The translations under genes were made by a program, and so were the position numbers. 64,000 nt of DNA from Aporrectodea caliginosa (lineage: Eukaryota; Annelida; Clitellata; Crassiclitellata; Lumbricidae): NCBI GenBank assembly GCA_020284085.1, contig JACEVL010000518.1:1061001-1125000 (forward strand). The letters are read 5' to 3'. Shown piece by piece: positions 28,221 to 38,865 of the stretch (position 1 is its first letter; each line of letters opens with the position of its first letter). The notes below the pieces were generated by a model, which searched no databases, was not told where the DNA came from, and saw only the letters and a list, made by a program, of their open reading frames with translations.

Positions 28221-28640
28221 TTAATGATTGTATTGCATTGTATTTGAACACTTGTTATAGCGCCCCTACAAGATTGCCTATTCAGAGACGCTCCCGACTA
28301 CTGCGCGAACGCTGAATCGGAGTTTCACGCCGAAGCGCATGAGCAATTGCGAGTGAAGGACTTGCCCAGGGTCCCTATGCGGCGGCTTTGAGGTGAATTC
28401 GAACCCGCAACCCTCCCAGCTGCAAGGCACCGAACATACCCCTATACCACCGCGCCCCAGTTGTATTGTGTTGTGTTGTATTGTATTGTATTGTACTCCA
28501 CGTTTATATTGCGACCGTGCCACCCCCAGTAAAGATCCGAGAAATTAATCTCTGATAAACCGACCCGACCGGGAAGCAAACCCGGGGCGCCGGCGTGACG
28601 AGCGGGCAACCAACCCACTCGGCCACTCAGGATCTCTAAT
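28221..28640 (-). mobile_element. S4 dimeric SINE, full length
   Basis: (ATTGT/GCATTGT)n tail, second monomer to CCACCGCGCCCCAG, linker TTGTATTGTG..., first monomer with AATTAATCTCTGATAAACCG, GGCGCCGGCGTGACGAGC, ending CGGCCACTCAGGATC. Confidence 0.92.
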
Positions 28641-28645
28641 GATAT

Positions 28646-29100
28646 AAAGTAAGTAAGTAAGTGTGTTCTTTATTAAACGCTGGCAAACTAATTACTAATA
28701 ACAATTAATTCATAATATTACTAATAACAATTATTTCATAATATTACTAGTAACAATTAATTAATAATATTACTAGTAACAATTAATTAATATTATTACT
28801 AATAACAATTAATTTATAATACTACTAATAACAATTAATTAATAATATTACTAATAACAACTAATTAATAATATTACTAATAACAATTCATTAATAATAT
28901 TACTAATAACAACTAATTAATAATACTACTAATAACAATTAATTAATAATACTACTAATAACAATTAATTAATAATATTACTAATAACAATTCATTAATA
29001 ATATTACTAATAACAACTAATTAATAATATTACTAATAACAACTAATTAATAATATTACTAATAACAATTAATTAATAATATTACTAATAAACTCGCTTA
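28646..29100. repeat. 26-bp AT-rich tandem array
   Basis: (GTAA)n at 28648-28662, then ~15 units of ~26 bp, consensus ATTACTAATAACAATTAATT plus AATAAT, from ~28688 to 29090. Spacers are not unique and repeats have no palindrome, so it is not a CRISPR. Confidence 0.95.
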
Positions 29101-29106
29101 TAATCG

Positions 29107-29153
29107 TAGTAGTAGTAGTTTCAGTTTGACGACACTGTGTGATAACAAAAATC

Positions 29154-29235
<82 letters not shown>
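29107..29235. repeat. S1 3' fragment (minus) and (CA)n
   Basis: (TAG)n, TTTCAGTTTGACGACACTGT, GATAACAAAAATCAT at 29107-29152, truncated by (AC)n 29160-29235. Confidence 0.9.
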
Positions 29236-29237
<2 letters not shown>

Positions 29238-29372
29238 TATATATATAGCCGGCTGAACGAACCCTAAGACCTTTATGCAACGCATCGCCGCGCTTGCCAC
29301 TTAATGCCCACACACTCTAAGTAAATTTGTGTGAGTGTCCAAATAATTATGAAACATTAAGGCAGGTATTTC

Positions 29373-29485
29373 TGTTTAACGACACTGTGTAGTAACGTAG
29401 ACCATTAGCGTCGCCCTCCTCCTTCATCCGGGCTTGGGACTGGCCCCGGCTGGTACTAAGCACGGACGTCCGGTGGCGGAGTTAA
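29373..29485 (-). mobile_element. S1 SINE-like element (unit D copy 3)
   Basis: TCTGTTTAACGACACTGTGT, CATTAGCGTCGCCCTCCTCC, CATCCGGGCTTGGGACTGGC, GTCCGGTGGCGGAGTTAAGC. Confidence 0.85.
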
Positions 29486-29572
29486 GCGTTTTGGCTATTG
29501 AAACGCCTCTTATATAACATCAGATGAATGTGTTTAAAAGGTGTTCAAATTCCAATAATATTCGTGGTCTCA
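29486..29572 (+). promoter_or_regulatory. TATA-GGTGT module (plus)
   Basis: ACGCCTCTTATATAACATCA, GATGAATGTGTTTAAAAGGT, GTTCAAAT. Both boxes intact. Confidence 0.65.
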
Positions 29573-29838
29573 GTCCTTGCTATCTTCTTTAAGTTCTCTG
29601 CCCTTCGGCAGGTTCCAACTTCCAATGACGCCACTCTTCTCTGTGCTGTGCTTTTTTCCTTTAATTTGCTGTATCCGTCGGCCATCCATCCAAGCATCAT
29701 CTGCCTCGGTCTTCCCCTCCCTCTTTTCCCTACCATTCTCCCTTCTATGATTTCTTTCAGGAGGGAGTCTCCTCTTAATACGTGCCCCACCCAGTGCTTC
29801 TGTCTTTCTCTTATTGTTGTTATTAGCGATCGTTTAGT
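29573..29838 (-). pseudogene. LINE 3' fragment (GHVLRG type) with target duplication
   Basis: Minus-strand MGHVLRGDSLLKEIIEGRMV, GRGRPRQMMLGWMADGYSKL, ending EGQRT-like before AACTTAAAGAAGA. Flanked by AGTCCTTGCTAT and AGTCCTTCCTAT (11 of 12). The empty paralog is at ~25607. Same family as 49059-49489. Confidence 0.88.
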
Positions 29839-30285
29839 CCTTCCTATAGTTGAACATTATTGTGTAAAACGTGAACGTCGCTGATACGTGCTTTTATATA
29901 GCGTCTGATAGATGCGTTAAAAAGGTGTTTAGCACCAACGAGTTCAGTGCATCGCAGGAATCTCCAAGATTCGCTTCTAACAAATTCTACTGCTTGGTTA
30001 CATTGACAAGCATGCAACGCGCTGGCCATCGTTGACCTATGCAGAAAGCAAAGAGGAAAATTCGAGAAGAAACATGAACAGGACCCGTGTTCTCTCTCTG
30101 GTTGTCTGCATCTTCGTCTGTCTGTCTTTGTCTCTCTCTGTCTATCTGTATCTCACTCACTGTCTCTCACTGTCTCTGTTACCTTATCTGTCTGTCTCTG
30201 TCTGAAATTCTCACTCTCTCACTCCTTCTCCTTCTCACCTCTCTCTCTGTATCGGAGGAAAAGATACAGGTTTTATCTGAAAGTC
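29839..30285 (+). repeat. Unit D copy 3, second module and (CTGT)n
   Basis: GTGCTTTTATATAGCGTCTG, ATAGATGCGTTAAAAAGGTG, TTTAGCACCAACG, CTAACAAATTCTACTGC, TACATTGACAAGCATGCAAC, CTATGCAGAAAGCAAAGAG, (CTGT/CTCT)n from ~30090. Confidence 0.8.
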
Positions 30286-30494
30286 CAATCCAATCCAATC
30301 CAATCTAATCCAATCCAATCCAATCCAATCCAATCCAATCCAATCCAATCTAATCCAATCCAATCCAATCCAATCCAATCTAATCCAATCCAATCCAATC
30401 CAATCCAAACCAATCCAATCCAATCCAATCCAATCCAATCCAAACCAATCCAATCCAATCCAATCCAATCCAATCCAATCCAATCCAATCCAAT
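30286..30494. repeat. (CAATC)n pentanucleotide array
   Basis: About 42 units with a few CTAATC and CAAAC variants. The sister site at 20145-20290 is a decayed, short form. The DWIGLDWIGL ORFs are artefacts. Confidence 0.97.
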
Positions 30495-30689
30495 GTTATT
30501 CAACCTAAGCTTACGTAAACTTCTAATCTGCAGACTTCTATAGCGCCGTTACCAAGACTACATCGCAATCAACAACTGATAATCCTTTGGGCTGACAAAC
30601 ACTGAAGTCTCCTATATATGCTGCGTTCTTGGTCCCTCTGGTCTTTTTCAGATCTGTCTAGCGGGACAGATGTCGCTACTGTCGTTGAA
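30495..30689 (+). repeat. Unit D copy 3, 3' part
   Basis: CTGAAGTCTCCTATATATGC, TGCGTTCTTGGTCCCTCTGG matches ~20350-20395. Confidence 0.7.
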
Positions 30690-31030
30690 GCGAAGGAAAG
30701 CGTAACAAGAACCATGCTGATATATTACTTAGCTGATGTTTTACTCCGGCCTCTTTCCAATCGACCACTACGCTCATCAAACAGACTTGAGCTTCTAGTT
30801 CCTCATACAAGAACAGCTATGGCCCAGTCCCGGTCCTTTACCTCAATGGGTCCCCTCTCTTTGGAATGCGCTGTCTCCATCTACTCGCTCTCGAATTATA
30901 GCTAGTAACCTCTCTTCCACATTTGCTTTTCTCAAAACCTGTTTCTTCTCTTTGGCCTTGCGCAGTGGGAGCGCCTCTGAATGGTTCACCATATGAGAGG
31001 CGCTTTATAAATGTTCGAATACAATACAAT
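30690..31030 (+). pseudogene. L2/CR1-like LINE 3' end, first of two
   Basis: LLRPLSNRPLRSSNRLELLV, PHTRTAMAQSRSFTSMGP, frame broken before the WN.LP block; end GAGAGGCGCTTTATAAATG, TTCGAATACAATACAATAC. Confidence 0.85.
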
Positions 31031-31392
31031 ACATGCTCAGAGCCTCAGAGGGTCTTGCTCCGAAATATATGGTTGACGTAATAATATACTTCGGACTAAT
31101 TCTTCCTTCCACCGTCCACTTCGTTCCTGCAATAGACTTGCCCTCTTGGTTCCCCGTACTATAGAAGTGCTATGGCTCAGTCTCGTTCCTTTGCTTCAAT
31201 TGGTCCCTCTCTTTAGAATGCTCTTTCTCCTTCTGTTCGCTCTAAAATTCTATCTGGCAGTCTCTCTTCTTCATTCGCTTTTCTCAAAACCTGTTTCTTT
31301 TCGCGGGGTTTAGCACACTGGGAGCGCTTCTGAACGGTTCACCCTACGAGAGGCGCTTTACAAATCTTAAATACGATACGATACCGTAGATA
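31031..31392 (+). pseudogene. L2/CR1-like LINE 3' end, second of two
   Basis: Same family as the copy immediately left, in tandem: CTTCGTTCCTGCAATAGACT, ATGGCTCAGTCTCGTTCCTT, GAGAGGCGCTTTACAAATC, (ACGAT)n. The tail of the first copy probably served as insertion site for the second. Confidence 0.85.
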
Positions 31393-31399
31393 CGATATC

Positions 31400-31950
31400 T
31401 AGCACACGCGTTAGACACCTGTAAAAGGTTTCAAATCGAAGCTTTATATAAAAGCGTGACTTTATCTCCTTGTTTCACGTGATTTTTGACGGTTCCGGTA
31501 AAATAGAAATGAGCACATGAATATAACTTTTCTAAAAAAAACGTATACTAAAATACCAGTAAATGCAGTAAAAAATACCTTAAAATATTTTAAAGTGTTT
31601 GAATCCTGTATTTTAACAAGAATCATGCGATTGTGGCGCATCCTGTCGACGTTCAATGGGGCGATTAGTACTAATAATAAAAATAATATCTTTTCTTTAT
31701 CAAGCGCCTGACAAACGCACTGCGCTGTACATTTACATGTTATGCAATTGAACAATCTTAACTATACTAACAGAACAGACAGCCTGCAATACTGTTTGGT
31801 TACCTTCCGATGAATTGGGGACTTGGGTAGATATCTGGTTCCGAAATATGCGTTGGTGCGCGCTGAGGGGTGAAATTTGAGGTTCGTTAGTCACTATGAT
31901 GGTCATGATGAGTATGATGACAATGACATAACTTACAGCATATGCTTGAT
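31400..31950. other. Module (minus), S3 tail fragment (minus), AT-rich DNA
   Basis: Module ~31408-31450: TAGACACCTGTAAAAGGTTT, CTTTATATAAAAGC. At ~31700-31780 a reversed S3 body (CTAACAGAACAGACAGCCTG). The 97-codon minus ORF (31755-31462) is unsupported. Confidence 0.55.
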
Positions 31951-31951
31951 T

Positions 31952-32031
31952 GGATCCACAGTTTAAAGGCAGCTTATGACAACATAGGCCGTTGCTGCCG
32001 ACAAAGATTATTTTTGGCATATTACAGCTCT
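31952..32031 (-). mobile_element. S2 element with target duplication
   Basis: GGATCCACAGTTTAAAGGCA ... TTTTTGGCATATTACAGCTC. CATATGCT lies at 31939-31946 and 32032-32039. Confidence 0.85.
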
Positions 32032-32039
32032 CATATGCT

Positions 32040-32540
32040 CTCACGCAATGGGCTTATAAATAGCCTGTGATGGATCGGTTTTAAAGGTGTGTAATAATCC
32101 TCGAAAAGGCATTTTTAGGACAAAGAATTTTCAATTTATAAATCTTGGTGACATCTTGCGTTATCCGCTAACGTCGACTGTTAGTACTTTGCTTTGTTGA
32201 TTTTATGCAATTTGCTTACAAAAATATAAATAGCGTCTGACGGATCGGTGTTAAAGGTGTGTAATAATCCTGGAGAGAGGTTTTTGTTGACGTTTAATTT
32301 TAGCGACCGTATCTGACCTTCGCAATTTTTATCTGATACAAAGATATATATGCGGATATATATGGGATTCGTTAGAGCGTCCGCCTTGCAGCGTAGAGAG
32401 TACGGTTACTATATAGGGACCTTGAGCAAATCGTCAGAAAAAATTGTTTCACACTTCAATTGCAGATAATATATGCTGCTTAATAAAGCAACACAATATT
32501 TATATTTGGAGGGAGGACGCTCGATAATGAGAACAAAGTT
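32040..32540 (+). repeat. Unit F copy, two class 2 modules and S5 head
   Basis: TATAAATAGCCTGTGATGGA, TCGGTTTTAAAGGTGTGTAA (~32055-32092) and AATATAAATAGCGTCTGACG, GTGTTAAAGGTGTGTAATAA (~32224-32262), ~170 bp apart; GGTGACATCTTGCG block between. S5 head degraded at 32362-32420 (GATTCGTTAGAGCGTCCGCC). Confidence 0.65.
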
Positions 32541-32940
32541 GCCGCCTATAGGTTAGGCTCCAGAGTTTAACGACATATTAAGGCAACAGAGGCCGTTGAC
32601 GTAGACATAAATTATTATATTGAACAGTTCTCACCGTTCAATACGAAGAAGAAGATTTATATAGCGCCCCTTCAGGGTTATTACTCATCATTACTCATCC
32701 ATCGGAATAATACAATATTCAATTGACAAGATGCCGACTATTGTTATTATTGCACGGTTTAACGACGTCTTGTCACTACAAGTTGACGTTGACGTCATTA
32801 AAGATAAATATAGTCACTACAAGTTGACGTTGACGTCATTAAAGATAATTATTGTATTTCAGCTCATTAATTTTTATAAGAGTTTATTCTATCGATTTTC
32901 ATTTCTTCACCCCATTAACTAGCGATTAAACAAAAGCGTA
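32541..32940 (+). repeat. S-family 3' ends, LINE tail (minus), duplicated CRE-like motif
   Basis: TTATATAGCGCCCCTTCAGG at ~32655 (reversed tail). CACTACAAGTTGACGTTGAC, GTCATTAAAGATAA occurs twice in tandem (32774 and 32815), each with TGACGTCA. Confidence 0.7.
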
Positions 32941-34020
32941 CGCCGTTTTCTATATAGAATTGATGGACATCGTTTTAAAGGTGTCTAGTGTCAACTGCAA
33001 TCTTAACGTTACCACGCGTATTAACAGTGATAAGCGACATCTTTTGACACACTTTGCTGCATAGCCTTACATTTTGATATTAAATTAACATATGTTAAAC
33101 ATTTACAATCTAAAGCTAAAGCTGTTCCTTTCTGACTTCGCATTGCGTCAGCTTTTCTTTAACATTTTAATGCTATTAATTTAAACTATATATGCATAAA
33201 ATTAGTAGTGTACAAAATATTGATAAACTGATTGTAAGCCGTAACTAAAGGAATTAATGGTAATTATTAATGCGCTATTTAGGATCTATTCACTAATAAA
33301 GACAATTTAAAACAATTTCTTTTAACCGTCGTAGGACGGGTGAACATTTAGTAATTATAATAGTTAAAATTAACACTTTCGAACATAATATTATCAGAGG
33401 CGGCAAAATTGTTAAATCGGCCCCTATATATATATATATATATATATACTGTTGTCGCTTGCAAAGAAACTGGGTAAACGCTAATTTTTCCAATATGTCG
33501 TTGCCTAGGCGATTATCTGGGAGATTGTGACGTCACCTTCTATGACTCTTGCTTCGATAAACTGTCCATGTTTAACATAGAAGGCTTATAATAATTATTA
33601 TTATAACGTAATACGTCGCCTATAGGATCACAATCCCTTGCTATAGTTCCTTGTTCTCTTGAAAGCTAAGCCCTGATACGCGAAGCCATTGTTAGATCTT
33701 TTCACAGTTAAAAATTAATAAATAATATATATATATATTTAATAATTATATAAATATATATGCAGCCAATAACATCACCGCGATCAGAAGACAATGGGTA
33801 TGTATATGAGGCAGAAATTGGTTTAAGATATTAGGTCTTATCAGTAAGATCTAATCGTGTAGATTTGCTACAATTAATGAAGCAAATTCTTTCTGTACTA
33901 CATTTGTTAACAAACGAACAGTTCACATGTCTTGATCAGTTACTGATCATCAGTAACGGTATAAAATTTTCCGGTCGAGTGACTCGCAGAAACTTAATGG
34001 CACGCATTTCCGGTTCTTCA
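32941..34020. other. AT-rich region with one module, otherwise unassigned
   Basis: Module at 32945-32985 (TCTATATAGAATTGATGGAC, ATCGTTTTAAAGGTGTCTAG). (TA)n at ~33425-33450 and ~33725-33745. Otherwise single-copy-looking AT-rich DNA; nothing recognised. Confidence 0.45.
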
Positions 34021-34596
34021 TCACTGCCGGAAGAGTTTGTACGATAGGAGGGGTTCTCCTGCAAGCTTATAAACAATGGGAATAGGGAATGAGTCCATAT
34101 GACTCCCCAATTGCAGGCTTGCGGCGGTAGGGAGGCAGTACAACCCGTTAGAGCTGCCTTTGCGTTTATATTCACACACTCGATCTGTACTGTACAAAAA
34201 ATTCTCGCCGTCACCACCAGAAAGCGATAGAACCCCGACAGCATGCGTTTTGGTCCATATCCACCATAGGCCCCCTTGATGACGATATATCGCCTGATAC
34301 GCGGCCCAATGCATTGGACGGAACGCTGTTGAAGGCGGACTCCCGTTACCTCATCGAATACATGTAGTTTGTATTTCTCAGTAGATTAGCTAATTTTCAG
34401 GTTTTTAATTACATTAGTCATTTTAGTTTCTTCCTTGTCACCATTTTTCTAAATTCTGCTCTAGTAGGTTAGCAATTAAGCTATGTACAAAGTTCGTATA
34501 CTACCAATTTATCGAAAGCTTGTAGAAAATCAGGAAATAACGGAATTCACGGAAACCGCGCATTTTGGCGTTTGCCGTGAATTTTATCATCATATG
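34021..34596. other. Higher-complexity intergenic DNA, no assignment
   Basis: More balanced base composition than its surroundings. A 97-codon minus-strand ORF (34314-34021) has normal composition but no recognised domain and no conserved start context; coding is neither supported nor excluded. Confidence 0.3.
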
Positions 34597-34632
34597 CCGT
34601 GATTTTTCACATAATATGTGAAAACTCACGGC
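34597..34632. repeat. Near-perfect hairpin
   Basis: Arms CCGTGATTTTTCACAT and ATGTGAAAACTCACGG pair 15 of 16, loop AAT. The right arm overlaps the target duplication of the insertion at 34634. Confidence 0.9.
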
Positions 34633-34633
34633 T

Positions 34634-35119
34634 GTTCTGTTCTCAGCCATCCTCGTTTCGAGGGTCGGCCGCATCATGAATAATATTCCTCCAGCGTCTC
34701 CTGTCTTCCGTCAGTCTTATCAATTCCTCCATTGTCAATCCAGTCCATTCCTTTATAATCCAGTCCATTCCCCCTCAAAGTCCGACTCACACCTCATCGT
34801 GGTGAGGGGTGAACAATCGAGTAGGGGATGGCCTGCTGGGGCTATGCCAACAGTGGTGAAGGTTTCGACCGAAGTACCACCTAGGGCGCTACGCGTGTTG
34901 GACAGGCTCAGCAGGAACCCTGAAAAAGATTGGCCAACGTGAGCGGCAGGTCTCGGGCAGCAGCGAGACTTCAGTGGACTTGACGGAGGATCCAGTAGAA
35001 GGACAACGGCAAGTCCATATCAATGGAGGGCATGTCTGGTAAATCCGGAGCATGGCCTCCATACTGCGAGGTGGAAAGGAACTGGGGAACCTACCATCTT
35101 ACCATCTCCAAACAGCATC
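34634..35119 (+). mobile_element. Retroposon-like insertion with 11-bp target duplication
   Basis: AAACTCACGGC is present at 34623-34633 and 35120-35130. The insert (486 bp) contains CTCGTTTCGAGGGTCGGCCG, the inverted pair CACCTCATCGTGGTGAGGGGTG, and ends in ACCATCTTACCATCTCCAAA, a possible tail. No A/B boxes or RT coding seen; class unknown. Confidence 0.7.
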
Positions 35120-35130
35120 AAACTCACGGC

Positions 35131-35640
35131 ATTATAATATAAATTATTATAAGCTGCACTGCACCGTTGTTTCGAAATTCATAAATTTCTGATGTTAAAC
35201 ATAACAAATTGGTCACCAAAACGGTCGCCTGAGTATTTGAGAATTTTAGAAAAATAACTGAAGGTAAGACTTTGATCCAAATGGAGTTTAATGAATAACG
35301 AAATTGTTTTTGGTCAAAAATATTACTTTTTTGTTATTCGGATTTTAAGGCCTGGGATCTCCGATTCCGATTACTACCGATTAGTGCAAAATCCTGCCCG
35401 AACCGATTACCCAACGATTAATCGGCCGATCCCTACCGACGAAGAACAGATAATAAGGTCGGCGTCAACGGCCATGTCAGCCACAAGATGTCGCTAAAAC
35501 TCTCGTTCCATCCATTCAGAAGTCTAGTAGTCCGTACACACCTCTTTTAAGGCTTTAAGTTGCCTATAAGTAATAATAACAGACGCTGGAAATTATATAG
35601 TTGTGCATTTAGCATCTTAAGTCTATCTTCAAATAAAAAA
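35131..35640. repeat. Degraded hAT end, then module and S-family 3' end
   Basis: At ~35349-35437, CTGGGATCTCCGATTCCGAT and, reversed, TAGGGATCGGCCGATTAATC are facing similar ends (GGGATC..CCGATT). Then GTCAACGGCCATGTCAGCCA, CAAGATGTCGCTAAAACTCT and a minus module at ~35540-35578 (ACACACCTCTTTTAAGG, CCTATAAGTAA). Confidence 0.5.
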
Positions 35641-36010
35641 CAGTAACAGTCGTTAAACAGCAACTGACCAACGAAGAACAGATAAGGTTACGGTCATGGC
35701 AGCCACGAGATGTCGCTAGAACTTTCGATTCATCCATTCAGAAATCTTGTATTCCGTGCACACCTCTTTTAAGGTTATAACTAGCCCTATAAGTAATAAT
35801 TACAGACAATGGATAATTATTGCAATTGTCCGTGGTCAATTATTTAAGTCTTTCATTTGCCATATAAATAAACAGTAACAGTGGTTAGTTAAACAGCAAC
35901 TAACCAAAGAAGAATAGATAAGGCTAAGGTCGACGTCAACATTCATGTCAGCCACAAGATGTCGCTAAACAATTGAAACTACTAATTAGACAATGTCGCC
36001 CTCGATGGTT
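35641..36010 (+). repeat. ~220-bp tandem of S-family 3' end plus module
   Basis: The block AACGAAGAACAGATAAGG, GCCACGAGATGTCGCTAGAA, CACACCTCTTTTAAGG, CCTATAAGTAATAATTACAG repeats the one at 35440-35620; a third partial copy is at 35905-35970. Confidence 0.7.
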
Positions 36011-36089
36011 CAAAGGCATCCAGTTTCACGGTGATTTATATCATACAATAATTCGATGAGGAAGCTGTACACCGAGGAGATGATGAAGA

Positions 36090-36161
36090 CAGCAAAAACG
36101 TTGATAACGATTATGATGATGATGATGATGATGAAGAAGAAGATGATGATGACGATGACGT

Positions 36162-36197
<36 letters not shown>

Positions 36198-36400
36198 TGA
36201 TGATGATGACGATGACGATGACGATGATGATGATGACGATGACACGATGACGATGACGATGATGACGATGAAGATGATGATGACCCCCACTCTGTCCTCC
36301 GGTTACAAGGCACAGAACATACCGCTACATCACCGCGATGATGATGATGGTAATAAAATTGTTGAATATGATGATAATGACGATGATGACACCCGTGGGA
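36090..36400. repeat. (GATGAC)n/(GATGAT)n microsatellite
   Basis: GATGAC/GATGAT repeats ~36110-36285 and degenerate continuation to ~36395. Confidence 0.95.
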
Positions 36401-36406
36401 TCATAT

Positions 36407-37006
36407 GCATAAACAGGCCCAAGACTTGAAGTAGAATTTGGGCGATGCTAATGAACCATGTCATCACACTGTAGTTAAACAGAAACTATATATAGCGAAC
36501 TGAGCTTCTGGATACTGACCTGAGTATACGAATTGATTTTGGTGTGCCGTCGGTTGATGCCTTGTGCATTAGATACCGGCGCTTTAGAAGTGATAAATGA
36601 CGCTACACGTGATAACAACTGCTCACCCAACTTTTTCTTTTTTGAGGAAATGCCGAAATTTCGAGTGTGCGGGAATCGCTTTAAAGCAAAACATTTGAAA
36701 AAGCCAGAGGAAGTTCTATATATAAGAACGAATCATGCAGAATCTGTCGCTTACACTATAGGCACAGTACACAGTTCCACAACACTTTGAAGTATCACAT
36801 CTTTAAGTATCACATTTTGCAGTAGCCTAGAGCAAGTTTAAGATTTTTTAGCGTCTATACTTGTGTAGTTCTAACAGTTGCAAGTATTACATTTTCAGGT
36901 ATAATTTTCAGGTATTTCAGTAGTTTAACAAAAGTAGAAATTATGATATTTCCCATACCAGTTGAATTATTTATAATACGTAGAATCATAAGTAGAATCA
37001 CCAGAA
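36407..37006 (+). repeat. Unit B copy 2, left part
   Basis: S1 remnant 36407-36487 (GCCCAAGACTTGAAGTAG, GGGCGATGCTAATGAACCAT), GTTGATGCC element 36515-36590, GGGAATCGCTTTAAAGCAAA, CACATCTTTAAGTATCACAT, AGAATCACCAGAAGCCATTT. Interrupted at 37015 by the MITE. Confidence 0.8.
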
Positions 37007-37014
37007 GCCATTTT

Positions 37015-37411
37015 GGTACTTGTCGGTTTAACGACGCCCAAAATAGATCTTTTAATTATAACTAGACGAGACCTCTGTAGGCCTACAGGAATGTGTTCGT
37101 GACAGTTAATATCTGTCTTCTAATTACGACACTAACCCTAACCCTCACCCTAACCGACCCTCACGACTTCAAGTTTTATAGTCCATATCGGTTACGTTGA
37201 GGTTAAGCCTCGTTGTTACGCGCCGTGAGGGTCGGTTAGGGTCAGGGTTAGGGTTAGTGTCGTCCATGTTTCTAATGACGAAACGTTCAGGTTTATGACG
37301 TAGTAATAGATAAGTTCTGACGTAACATAGAATTAAAATAACGTAGAATATGTGAATTTTAAATGAGGTAATATATGAAGAATTTTTGGGGTCGTTAAAC
37401 CGACAAGTACC
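37015..37411. mobile_element. GGTACTTGTCGG MITE copy 2, 397 bp
   Basis: Inverted ends GGTACTTGTCGGTTTAAC (left) and the same on the right, reverse-complemented, ~28 bp with one gap. Flanks GCCATTTT at 37007-37014 and 37412-37419, an exact 8-bp duplication. The uninserted paralog reads CACCAGAATCGATATTTTTC at ~63690. Contains the foldback 37126-37265; no coding. Confidence 0.93.
37126..37265. repeat. Telomere-like foldback inside MITE copy 2
   Basis: ACGACACTAACCCTAACCCT, CACCCTAACCGACCCTCACG and the reverse complement ending AGGGTTAGGGTTAGTGTCGT. The central spacer (GGTTACGTTGAGGTTAAGCC) is a diverged version of that in copy 1, reversed. Confidence 0.92.
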
Positions 37412-37429
37412 GCCATTTTATATCGAAAT

Positions 37430-37990
<561 letters not shown>

Positions 37991-38514
37991 AACAATATTT
38001 ATTCTCTCCATCAATCAACATCAATACTGAAAGCTACAATAGACAAGGATGCAGTAGCTGTCTAAAATGAACGTCATCAGTGCCGTTAGTGTCACATCTC
38101 CCTACTATTACTATTATTATTATTATAATTATTATTATTAATTTATTATTATTATTATTTGTGATAATAATTTTCAATTAGTTATTTCCATCGCAACAAT
38201 GCCTATTGCAGAATGCATTAATTTATTATCCGCTAATGTTTTAAGATCAAACCGCAGTGTAAAACACGGTCGGTAACTGAATCCGTCATACGCACAATCG
38301 CTAAAAGCGATGCATTTTTGAAAGCTTAGACACCCTTTTAAACGTTTTTATTCAGCTAATATAAAAGGTAATACACGGTGGCTAATTTGCGTACTAGTCC
38401 AGATTATTGAGTTTAATTATTAACAAAAGGTATATATCTACAATCCAGTAAAATTAAGATAAGTGTTTTTTCTTAAGAAAAGCCCTCTGCTTACCTACAG
38501 CGCTATACATGGCC
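37991..38514. other. AT-rich DNA with a module (minus)
   Basis: (ATT)n remnants ~38105-38158. Module ~38325-38370: TTAGACACCCTTTTAAACG, AGCTAATATAAAAGG. No gene. Confidence 0.5.
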
Positions 38515-38865
38515 TGACGCTAAAAGCCCTATTATTAGGTTGTATAGTTGCCTCGCGGCCTTTGACCTCTAACCAGTTTTTACTTGTATATCGCATGACC
38601 CGACACAGTTTGAAGGATTCTGCTGTTGGTCGGAACCCGGACTCCTACGGAAGCTCAAAGAGGACGCGAATCTATTAAAACGTTACAATTTATTCTGGCC
38701 GGCCCTCATCAATAAGCTGGTGCTCTGAGCTTGCCTTTCGAGTGGCTCTCTAGAAGTGTGAAGTTTACGATTACGTTGATTTCCGAGCTGTCGTCTGCTT
38801 CTGCTCCGTCGATTATGTCATTTCCGGTCTGTACTTGAGACGTATGTTATCGCAGAACAAACCGC
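38515..38865 (+). repeat. Unit C copy 3
   Basis: GCCTCGCGGCCTTTGACCTC, GCATGACCCGACACAGTTTG, AAGGATTCTGCTGTTGG, CTACGGAAGCTCAAAG, ATAAGCTGGTGCTCTG. Confidence 0.8.

Noticed and set aside
28688..29090. CRISPR-like regular repeats
   Set aside because: Continuous 26-bp tandem array in a eukaryotic genome, no unique spacers, no cas genes.
30235..30503. DWIGLDWIGL repeat ORFs
   Set aside because: Artefact of (CAATC)n.
34021..34314. 97-codon minus-strand ORF with ordinary composition
   Set aside because: No recognisable domain, no splice or promoter support; kept only as unassigned DNA.
35349..35437. Complete hAT MITE
   Set aside because: Facing GGGATC..CCGATT ends exist but no 8-bp duplication; the left boundary is unclear, so only a degraded end is noted.
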